Assembly: GCF_000002875.2 (NCBI RefSeq)
Contig: NC_009405.2
Span: 124,001 to 188,000 of the forward strand
Direction: 5' to 3'
DNA from: Leishmania infantum JPCM5
Taxonomy: Eukaryota > Euglenozoa > Kinetoplastea > Trypanosomatida > Trypanosomatidae
DNA length: 64,000 nucleotides
Made by a program: the position numbers and the translations under genes. The notes under the pieces were generated by a model, which saw only the letters and a list, made by a program, of their open reading frames with translations, had not been told where the DNA came from and did no database searches. Positions within the stretch are counted from its first letter, which is position 1. Every line of letters begins with the position of its first letter. This document shows positions 1-8,784 of the stretch, piece after piece.

Positions 1-1097
1 AGCAGGACGCACACGAGTTCACCATGTTTCTGCTGAATGATATCTGGGACACGGAGCAGCGCATCATGGCCGACCCCGCCAACGTAAACCTCTTTCTCAA
101 GCACGAGACATCCATGAAGAAGAAGGGGTCGTTGTCCTTCTCCTGGAAGCACAGCAAGGATAAGCACATCAGCAGCCACAGCCACAAGGAAAACAGGCTC
201 GACAAGACAACCTCGGCAGCGGCCACCAACAGCGACGCCGGCGCGAACGGGGGCAAGGCGGTGGATGCACAGCAGCCCTTCAGCGGGGAGCTCACCCCTC
301 TCCAGGTAATCCTGCAAGGCCAGTTCGGCTCCCTCACCGCCTGCCTCGAGTGCGAGAACGTGACCGCCCGAGAGGAGGTCTTCATGGACCTCAGCCTCGA
401 GACGGCACAGGGCACGTCCCTCCTCCGCTGCCTCGACCACTTCGGTGACCCCGAGTACTTCTGGGGGAAGAACAAGCTGCGCTGCGAGGAGTGCAAGATG
501 CCGGTGCGCGCCGCCAAGACGATCCACGTGCAGCAGCTGCCGCAGTACGCGCTCCTTATCCACCTGAAGCGCTTCCAGTACGACGTGAAGAAGCAGATCT
601 TCACAAAGAAGGCGGACCACGTCGCACTGCCGATGCAGATGGACGTGGAGGAGTACCTGACGGACCCAGAGGTGATCGAGCAGAGCCTGCGCAACAAGCT
701 GGCGCGCTCGCAGAAGAACAGCGGCGTTGACGCGGTCAGCAGCACCAGCGGGCACAACAACAGCGGCAGCGGACAGAAAGACGAAGCGAACGCGACTTCG
801 TCGACCGACACATTCAAGCCGGCGTCGGAGGACGTACGCCGCAAGCTTCGTGGCGTCGCCCGCCACAAGGCGCGCTTCGAGCTGACAGGTTTTGTCGCCC
901 ACATTGGCGAGGGACCAAACTCAGGGCACTACTTCACGTGTGTCCGCTACGGTCCTCAGCTGTGGCGCCGCTTCGACGACGAGACTGTGTCGACGATGGC
1001 GGAGCGAGATGTGAAGCAGTACTTTGGCGTTCCATCCGACGCTGTCGGCGTGGTCACGACGACGGCCTACATACTGCTCTACGAGCGCGTTGCGTAG
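1..1097 (+). CDS. Ubiquitin carboxyl-terminal hydrolase, USP (C19) family, 5' end outside window
   Basis: The gene removes ubiquitin from protein conjugates as a cysteine protease. It is truncated by the window edge: the frame is open from base 3, and its first residues read QDAHEF, the conserved second USP block, so the Cys box lies upstream of the window. Two CxxC pairs (codons at 342/351 and 483/492) form the zinc-binding fingers subdomain. The His box reads SGHYFTCVR with the catalytic His codon at 927, followed by the FDDE block with Asp codons at 975 and 978. The sequence around the His box most resembles the USP12/USP46 subfamily. A Ser/Lys/Gly-rich insert (about 110-285) and another at about 700-830 are low complexity and probably lineage-specific. 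The ATG at 24 is internal to the domain and is not the true start. The frame ends at TAG 1095-1097. Confidence 0.88.
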   Translation, partial: QDAHEFTMFLLNDIWDTEQRIMADPANVNLFLKHETSMKKKGSLSFSWKHSKDKHISSHSHKENRLDKTTSAAATNSDAGANGGKAVDAQQPFSGELTPLQVILQGQFGSLTACLECENVTAREEVFMDLSLETAQGTSLLRCLDHFGDPEYFWGKNKLRCEECKMPVRAAKTIHVQQLPQYALLIHLKRFQYDVKKQIFTKKADHVALPMQMDVEEYLTDPEVIEQSLRNKLARSQKNSGVDAVSSTSGHNNSGSGQKDEANATSSTDTFKPASEDVRRKLRGVARHKARFELTGFVAHIGEGPNSGHYFTCVRYGPQLWRRFDDETVSTMAERDVKQYFGVPSDAVGVVTTTAYILLYERVA

Positions 1098-3923
1098 AGT
1101 CGCGTGCGCGCTGATGGACAGCCTGCAGACGAGCTCGATGCGCGGGTGTGTATGCGGGTCTGTGGCTGTGCAGAGTCGATGTACGTAGATGATGACAGTG
1201 GAGCTGGAAGGCGTGCTGCCGGGCATGAAGCTCGCAAAACAAGGCAAGGCAGGATCGTGCAGTTCACGATTCAAGTGAGCGGCAAAGGGAGAGAACGTCA
1301 GGCGTGCGTCGCTGGCTGTAGCCCTTGCACGTCCTCGTTGTGTTTCTCAAGTGGTGTGTGTCGCCTTTTCTTTCTGTGTGGTCGCCCTCCTCGCCCTCTC
1401 CATTGCGGATGACCACGGCTGCCTTTTTTACGTGTGCTGCTGCGTGGCTCGGTCCGTGTGCAGGGATGAGTGCTCCAGCACGTTTCTCTCTCGCTCCCTG
1501 GTGTCGCCGTCCTCGACTGCTTTCCTCTTCTACTTCGGCCTTGCCTCCCCTCCCTCCTCTCTCTCTGCGCGTGTACGGGTGACTGTGTCCGTAGGGAGGA
1601 GGAAGGGGGGCACGTGTGCGCCCACCTCATGCTACGATATGAGGTGCGCCTACGAGCGGTGAATGAGGCCACATCCCCGTCTCTCGTCTTTTCCTCTCCC
1701 GCTGCTGGCACGTGTGAGATCAGCCCCCACCCCCTCCGCTACGAAGAGAAGGCATTTGCCTTGCCAGGGGGTGGTGCCCAGAGAGCGGGTTTGTGGCCCC
1801 TCCGATGTGGGCAGGGCCACGCGTGCGTCGGCGCCGTCCTCCCCTGTGCTCCTCACGGGGCTCTTTTATGTTCCTCTGTCGCACACCTCAGCCGAGAAGT
1901 CCGATGGGCGCTTGTCTGCTCTGCTCTCCTCCCCCTCCCCACCGCGCTGCTTCGCACGGCACAAGTGCTTTGCCCTCTTGTGGGCGGCCTCCGCCATGCG
2001 TGTCGGGTCGGCTTCCGGCCGCGGCGTTCGGGTATGCAAACACAGACATGTGTATGTGTGCGCGGTAGCTCTCTTCCACCCCCTCCCTCCTATGCTGGGG
2101 AGGATGCCACCTGCTTTCATGGCCTTGTCTGCCCGTTCAAGGCAGTCCCACCCTGACCAGCCTCCATCACGTCCGCCACCGGGTGCGATACGGCGGATGA
2201 GAGGAGGGGGTGGGCCCTGCGCCGTCACCGACTTCGTCAAACAGATAAGCAGCGATTCCGCAAAGGCGGCGCGCAGCGGTCCGCTCCCTCCCTCCGCCCC
2301 TACCGGGCGACGCCCACAACAGGCCAGAGAACGGGGGGGAGGGGACGGGTCGAGACCCGGCACCGCCCCAACTCACTCTAAACTGCCTTCTTCTCTTCCT
2401 TCCCACCGACTCTCTCTCTCTCTCCCTCTGATCTCACATCAGCGAGGGCAGGAGCTGGCCACCCATGCACAGACGCGTCGGTGCATGCGTCGGGGACACC
2501 TCGTGCATGGGTACGTGTGTCTGAGTTTTCGCTCCTCCTGTTGTGCGACATCCAAGCACCCCTGCGGTGAGGGAAGAGGAGGAGAAAGTAAGGGGAGCGT
2601 GTTCGATGCCTTGTTCGCTCTCTTCCCTTCTCCCGTCTGTTTTCTCGTCCTGTCAGGTGTACTCTATCCAATGTATACACAGTACTCATAACGCCACCCA
2701 ACAACAGCGTGCGTGCCCCCATCAACATCATCACCCCTTCGCCAACCAGGATACTTCACCTCTTTCGTGTTCCTTCCCTCTCTGTGTTGTCCTGTCGTGC
2801 ATGAGACGCTTGTCGGTGCTACCGCTTCTGCCTCGTCGTTTCTTCACTTGTCGATGGCTCCTTTTCTTTGGATACACAGACTCACAACTTTTTGCGCCTT
2901 CTCTGCGCCTCCCTCTCCCGTCTGTTGGGCCACTGCTATGTCCGTGTAGGTGGGGATGGATGCACACCTTCCCCTTCCCCGCCCGCCCGCTGCTTCTCCG
3001 TGTGTGTTCGCCTTCGCTCTGTTTTGCTTTTTGACTTCGGCTGTACTCCGTGGCTCTCCCTCGTCTTTCGGTCGCCCCGCTCTGCGCACGTGCGTCCTCT
3101 CCCCCACACACACACACATACCGCCCGTTGATGTTGTTCCTATCTCTTTGCCCTTCGGCTTCTCTCTGCTCGCATATACTGAAGCTGCTACGTGGCGGGG
3201 CATTGCTGGTGTGTCTCTGTGAGTCAGTGGGCGTAAGTTGATGTCGTCGTGGTGAGGGGGGAGGGGGGCGCCATGGATGTCATGCTCATCCCTCTCCCCC
3301 CTCCCGCCTGTGCTCTTGCTGCGCTGTTCCTGGTCACTCTGCTTTGGCGGAAAGGAGTTTCTCGTAGAGTTCACAGAAACGCAACGAGAGCCACCTCATT
3401 GCCCCCTTTTCGCGGCATGGCCCTCCCCCCTCGCGGCGCTGCTGATGATGCATTGTGCGGCACTCGTCGTGATTGTTTATCGTGCGTGGCTCGGCGTGGG
3501 AGAAGTCGCACCGCCGTCGTCGAGCGTTTTCCTTGTAGCTTCCGCACTCACCGCTCCGGAGATGGTCTCCTCTTGGCATTTCGCTTGCACCCTCTCTCTC
3601 TCCCTTTCTCTTCGCTGTGCTGTCTTGTGCCTCACATGGGCGATCATCACGGCGCACAGACGGCCCCATCGCGCCTCGCACTCCATCCTCTGGTCGGCTT
3701 GGTTGGTCGTGTGTGTGTGTGTGTGTGTGTGTTCACCTCCCACATTTTGCGTGTGCGCGCGTGCTCCGGTCTGCCGCCGTTGCTTCCCCTACACCGCCGA
3801 CAGATAAGCGGTCGTGCGCATAACACTCGCGCAGTCCTACAGAGCGGGCGGCAGTGGGAAAGCGAGAGGCGCAAGCGCGCAGCAGCACGCCCGCCGCCTG
3901 CCACCCCCGCAGAAATCTGAAGG
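1098..3923 (+). other. Long spacer without supported gene (2.8 kb)
   Basis: It should hold the 3' UTR of the hydrolase and the 5' UTR of the PIWI gene. It is pyrimidine-rich on the + strand, with a GT run at about 3709-3731. Candidate trans-splice acceptors are AG 2441-2442 (after a CT tract) and AG 3658-3659 (after the tract 3590-3632). Long open frames here, for example 1663-2691, are compositionally low-complexity and match nothing I recognise. Confidence 0.6.
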
Positions 3924-6900
3924 ATGTGGTCCCTACTCCGCCCAAGCCCCGCCGTTGCCTCCTCCATATTGGCAGCAGTCGCTGCAAAGGGTGATTGCCG
4001 ATACCCCGTCGGTGGCATCGCTCGAGGCACCATCGTGATTAACGTTTGCCTCCGCCACTACCACGGCTACTCCGACGGGCAGCGCACGCCGCATGGGCAG
4101 CGAAGCGCCTCCTCTGCGCTTGCCACCGACGGTAGGGGTCGTCGGGATCATGGCCCGACGCGTTCGCCGTCCGCGCCTCCGCAGCAGCATCGTTCGCAGG
4201 ATGTGCAGCTGCAGCAGTATCGCGGCCAGCAGCGGAGAAGTACGTCGCTTGCGGCGGCCGAGGCGGCCTCCACCGACCTGGTTACAGCCCGCTCTACCTT
4301 TTGGTCGCAGCCCGTGAAACATGTGTCGGCCGCTACACTGAAGCGGCAGCACACGCTCGAGCGCGCACAGGACAAGAAATCGAGGTTTCTCGTCCGCAGC
4401 AGCATCCGCGAAGATGGCGTCATCTCCAACCTCTTTCCTCTTAACTTTCGTGTCGCGGATGCGTCGCACCCAGACAGCCACCGCGGTGCACCACCGACGG
4501 GCACGCACGTTTACATCTACGAGATGTACGTGACGCGGCTGACGGCGACACAGCGGGGAGGCAGCGCTGCGAGGGGCTCCCCTTCGGTGACTGGTGCGGG
4601 GGCACGCGGCAAGGCCAGAGCCGGTGCCGCCGCTACCGCGGCGGCGATTGGCGGTGTGCAGGCGGGGGGACTGGCGTCGGTGGAGCGGCGTGTTTCGCCT
4701 GGACGCGCGTGGAGAGCGGTGGAGCGGTTTCTGCGCCACAAATACGCCGGGGTAGCCGCGGCGTTACTGCCGCCGTTGGTGCAGCTGAATAGCAAGGTGT
4801 ACACTGCGGCCCCCCTCCCACCCGAAGCACTAGTGCTACCGAGAGCATACTTCGATATCGGCTGGCAGACGGCGGTGCTACGCCTGCAGCGCCGCTGCCG
4901 CTTTACTGAACTGCCGCCGAGCGAGCTACAGATGCTGCTGAACAAGATCGTTCCCGAGGTGGCACGTACATCTCACCGCGAGCAGCGACAGAAGGTGGAC
5001 GCCACACCATCCTTCCTCGAGGTGGTGCGGGAGAAGACCGGCAAGCTGGTGTGCGCGACGCGGGGCGTGTCAGCTGGCGGGTTGCGGATCTATCAAGGTG
5101 TGCTGGTGCAGGCCATCTTTGTGGACAGCTCGGCTGCGCTCGACCCCAACGCGGCAGACGCGAGGGAAGGTCAGGTGGCGAGAGAAACACACACGTGCAG
5201 CCTTGCGCCAGCCAAGACAGGTGCCGGCAGCAGCACCAAACCCCCCACTGATGCGGATGCCTGCCCCATCGCTACTCGACACCTCGGCGACACCCCGGTG
5301 GGCCTTACCGACGCCGCAGCGGCGGTGCACTTCCAGGTGGTCGCGTTCCTCCGCCCCTTTGCCTATCGGGGCACTCATGCCGAGAGCTACCGCATCCGCG
5401 ATGCCTCAGGCGTGTACTTGGCCTCGCTCTGGGCCCCCGCAAAACCACGCTCGCTGACCGTCGGCGCGGTCTACGCAGCTGCCCCAGTGCGCATTCGCGA
5501 ATTTGCGGAGCGCGGCAATGCCCGGCTCATCGAATTCCTCGATGGCACCACTCTCACCCTCCTCTCTGCCAGCACCGCTACGGCGCCAGCCAGCCTCAGC
5601 AGCGGCAGCGCCATGGCGCAGCCCTTCACGCCACGCAGTGACAGCGGTAACGGCGGCGCGACATCGGAGGCGAGTCGTCTCCCGGGTCAGCTGAGCCTGA
5701 AGATTGACACAAAGGGCACGATCGCGTCGGAGGTGTCACTTTGGGAAGAGGTACTGCAGCACTTCGGCCACGGCCCGTACGACGAGGCGGCCCAGCAGCG
5801 CCTCCGCAAGTCTGTCCAAGGCATCCCTGTCGTCATCTCCTACTCGCTGCGTCAGAGCATCGTGTGCGACGTCCGCTTCGACAGCGACGCGCTGCTGGCT
5901 GCCGCCTCTCATACGCACGACCTCGCCGCCGCCGAGGAGGGCAGGGGGCAATCGGTAAGTGCGCCCCACTCCTCTTCTCCAAACGGCGACGCCGTGGCAC
6001 ACGACCGGGCACGTGAGCGCTTGAGTGCGCCGATGCTGTGCGTACGAGAGCCGCGCCTTGCGCCACTGATGCCGCGCCTCGACTCGCAGCAGCCGTGCGC
6101 CATTCTCGCTGATCACACCATTGTGCCGCTTCAGGTCTTGCACTGCTGCTTCGATCCTCGCATGCGTAGCTGGCAGGAAATCGGCGTTTCCGCGCTGTCT
6201 CTCATGCCACAGCAGCGCGCGGCGCTGCTGGAGTCGATTCGCGCGCTGCTCGCGAACGGCCTGCAGCGGTGGGGCATTGATGTGTCGGCCAACCCGTATC
6301 GGACCAAGGCACTCTCTCTCCTGCCGGCCCCCATGAAGTGTGTCGTGCCGCAGCGACGCCCGGCCACCGGGTTCGCGAATCCAGCGGTCGTGGCCTTTCC
6401 TACCACCATCGTCGTCATTGGCGTCACCGGACCACGATGCACGGCGGAGCAGTCGCGGCGCATCAGCCTCACCGCTCAGCACTTGGCGCACTACTTTCGC
6501 ACGAAATTCGTGGCAACCCTAGCGGACGAAGGAGCTGCCGTCCAGTACGTGCACGAGCAGCTCATGTACACGCCGGCTGCCGTTGCTGCCCCAACCGGTC
6601 AGCCGACCGCCTCGCTGAAGGACCCGAATACGTCTGTGATCCTCATCACCAACGAAATCGACACGCGCGCGACGCGGTGGCTCAAAGTGGAATGCATGTG
6701 CCGTGGGGCGCACTTTATCGCCATTCCCGCGTCGTCAAGCCCGAAGAAGCTCAACCTCGCCGGCGCGCAGCTGCGGATGCGTATCGCGTCTCAGTTCGAA
6801 CTAAACCCGCTACGCGGCGTCGACCTGCGCGGGGAGCTGCCTGTGCTGGGCCACCGTCACGTGCTCGTCATCGGGGTGGACTCGTGCCACACGAACACGC

Positions 6901-7667
6901 ACAGCGTCGGCACGATCGTCGGCATCCTCAGCACCCCGACGGAAAGCAAACTGCTGTCTTACTTTTGGCGGCACGATGCACGCGGGCGCGAGACGCAGCA
7001 CGTCGCAAAACACTTCCGCGGTATTTTGGCCGGCGCCGTGGCGCTGTCCGGCAGGGTGGACGAGGTGGTGGTCTTCCAAGATGGTGACGTCTTCAGCGAG
7101 CTGGTTGGGGTCAAGGAGGAGCTCACGATGCAGGTGCCCAACTGCGGCCTTACCTTCATGTGCTTGCACAAGCGTTGCAACGTGCGCTTCATGCACGCCT
7201 CGCCAGGGCAAGACGGCAGCAGCGCAACACGCAGTCAAGCTTCCGCTGTTGCAAGCGCAAGCGACGATGTCGAAAAGGCTGACCGGGACACGAACGCCTT
7301 CCGTGAGGACAACGGCCTTCACAATCTCGTGAAGGGAGTTGTTATCCCCGCTCTGGCGCCAGTGCCGCTGGACCATCAACTGGCCGCCAACTCCTTTTAC
7401 TTACAAGCGCACGAGTCGTCCATGTCGACGGCGCGGATCGTGCAGTACACGGTCCACCACGTAAGCCCTTCCCTCGACGTAACCGATGTGCAGCAGATCG
7501 CCAACATCATGGCCAATGTGCTGGCGCCGCAGGCGACAAAGCTGCCCATGTCCACCCGATGTGCGCACCGGCTGGCTGATCAAGCGGAGCGCCTGCTCGA
7601 CGCAGTGCCGCAGCTCACGGCGGACATGATTCCGCGGCCACTGTGCAACCGCTTGTGGTTTCTCTAG
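3924..7667 (+). CDS. PIWI1: PIWI-like protein (kinetoplastid PIWI-tryp / PIWI1 type)
   Basis: Argonaute-superfamily protein of 1247 residues. The C-terminal third carries a PIWI (RNase H-like) domain: IGVDSCHT with Asp986, a glutamate-finger candidate Glu1023, VVVFQDGD with Asp1053, and CAHR with His1215. The spacing is close to the DEDH tetrad of slicing Argonautes. A MID-like segment lies at about residues 790-960. I cannot recognise a PAZ domain in the N-terminal half, which agrees with what is described for the PIWI-tryp group. The N-terminus (MWSLLRPSPAVASSILAAVAAK) is hydrophobic with Arg/Lys, like a mitochondrial presequence; the Leishmania homologue has been reported as mitochondrial and not part of canonical RNAi. 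The frame ends in TAG. ATG 3924 is the first Met of the open frame. The substrate and function are unknown. Family assignment is firm; catalytic competence is inference. Confidence 0.85.
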   Translation: MWSLLRPSPAVASSILAAVAAKGDCRYPVGGIARGTIVINVCLRHYHGYSDGQRTPHGQRSASSALATDGRGRRDHGPTRSPSAPPQQHRSQDVQLQQYRGQQRRSTSLAAAEAASTDLVTARSTFWSQPVKHVSAATLKRQHTLERAQDKKSRFLVRSSIREDGVISNLFPLNFRVADASHPDSHRGAPPTGTHVYIYEMYVTRLTATQRGGSAARGSPSVTGAGARGKARAGAAATAAAIGGVQAGGLASVERRVSPGRAWRAVERFLRHKYAGVAAALLPPLVQLNSKVYTAAPLPPEALVLPRAYFDIGWQTAVLRLQRRCRFTELPPSELQMLLNKIVPEVARTSHREQRQKVDATPSFLEVVREKTGKLVCATRGVSAGGLRIYQGVLVQAIFVDSSAALDPNAADAREGQVARETHTCSLAPAKTGAGSSTKPPTDADACPIATRHLGDTPVGLTDAAAAVHFQVVAFLRPFAYRGTHAESYRIRDASGVYLASLWAPAKPRSLTVGAVYAAAPVRIREFAERGNARLIEFLDGTTLTLLSASTATAPASLSSGSAMAQPFTPRSDSGNGGATSEASRLPGQLSLKIDTKGTIASEVSLWEEVLQHFGHGPYDEAAQQRLRKSVQGIPVVISYSLRQSIVCDVRFDSDALLAAASHTHDLAAAEEGRGQSVSAPHSSSPNGDAVAHDRARERLSAPMLCVREPRLAPLMPRLDSQQPCAILADHTIVPLQVLHCCFDPRMRSWQEIGVSALSLMPQQRAALLESIRALLANGLQRWGIDVSANPYRTKALSLLPAPMKCVVPQRRPATGFANPAVVAFPTTIVVIGVTGPRCTAEQSRRISLTAQHLAHYFRTKFVATLADEGAAVQYVHEQLMYTPAAVAAPTGQPTASLKDPNTSVILITNEIDTRATRWLKVECMCRGAHFIAIPASSSPKKLNLAGAQLRMRIASQFELNPLRGVDLRGELPVLGHRHVLVIGVDSCHTNTHSVGTIVGILSTPTESKLLSYFWRHDARGRETQHVAKHFRGILAGAVALSGRVDEVVVFQDGDVFSELVGVKEELTMQVPNCGLTFMCLHKRCNVRFMHASPGQDGSSATRSQASAVASASDDVEKADRDTNAFREDNGLHNLVKGVVIPALAPVPLDHQLAANSFYLQAHESSMSTARIVQYTVHHVSPSLDVTDVQQIANIMANVLAPQATKLPMSTRCAHRLADQAERLLDAVPQLTADMIPRPLCNRLWFL

Positions 7668-8784
7668 CGGCACATGGCGGTGTCACCGCGTGCACACACA
7701 CACACACACGCAATAAAAGGCCGCACAGACATGCGCGCACTCGTCAACGCGCCGTCTGCTGGCTCCTCGTTTGGTGATGGGGTCCTTGCTGATGCGTGGG
7801 GTCCGTACTTCAGCACTGCCCTAACGACGTTGGGGATCGCCCATGTCTTGCCTGCATGTGTGTATGTGTGTGTGTCCATCTTAATTCTGCCCCTCGTGGT
7901 GCTGCTGCTGTTCTGCTCCGTTCTTCTCTCTCACCCCGCTTTCTTGTTTCAGTGATTTCGTTGTTGATGGCATCACTTTCCATGCATGTGTGTGTGTGTG
8001 TGTGTGTGTGTGTGCTCATCGTTGTCGCCGTTGACCCCCCCCCTCTCTTCTATCCGCCCACGCACGTTGAAACAGCACGCCCATGCACGAACGCGCAGGC
8101 ACACACACACACACACGCAGGTCAGAACTCGCCAGTGCGGTCATCGCTGTACAGCTCCACGTCGCCCCTTGCGTGTGTGCGGGTGTGTGCGATGCTTTCC
8201 TCTCTCTTTGCCAGATGACCACACATGCAGAGACGCGATGTTGTATTGCAGACACGTGCGCACAGAAAAGTTAAGAGAGAAGGAGGCAAGCACCGTTGCA
8301 GTAGCCGCCGCCTCCCCTCCCCTCCCCTCCCCTCCCTTCCCTTCCGCGGTGCCCCTCTTCCCCAAAGAAAACAAAGGAAAAACAACTCTGCAGAAAGGGG
8401 AGCCACGTGGAGGTGAGCGGTTGGGGCAGGCCGCCGTAGGGATGCGTCGGTACCTGCCGCCGCCCTCTTTTGAGTGGCACTCACACACCCCGCGCTAGCA
8501 CCTGGAGCGTTAGCGGCACACAGCGCACTCGCATCCCTCCTCTTGTTATCTTCCATCTCACCTTCGACTCGCTCGATCACTCACTCTCTCTCTTTCACTC
8601 TTCCTGCGTTGCACGGCCCAACGGGCCACGGCGCAGTTATGGGCAGTGTGTGAGTGTCACTGCACTGCACGTCGGCAGCACACTGCGCCCCTCCTCCTCC
8701 TCCTCCTCCAGCGCTTCCCTTTGATCGGGTATCCACACACACACACACGCAAACGTGTAGGCGAGGCAAGCGCGCACACACGTC
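7668..8784 (+). other. Spacer between PIWI and ferredoxin reductase genes
   Basis: It holds CA repeats (7693-7709, 8100-8116), a TG repeat (7987-8014), a CTCCC-type pentamer repeat (8311-8345) and a CCT tract ending in a candidate splice acceptor at AG 8710-8711, which would give the next gene a 5' UTR of about 73 nt. I see no gene. Confidence 0.6.

Noticed and set aside
1663..2691. 342-codon open frame in the first long spacer
   Set aside because: Ser/Pro/Arg-rich with no conserved-looking segment, and it spans pyrimidine tracts and splice signals; long chance frames are common in this GC-rich DNA.
7710..7717. AATAAA-like hexamer after the PIWI gene
   Set aside because: Trypanosomatid polyadenylation is directed by the downstream splice site, not by this hexamer.
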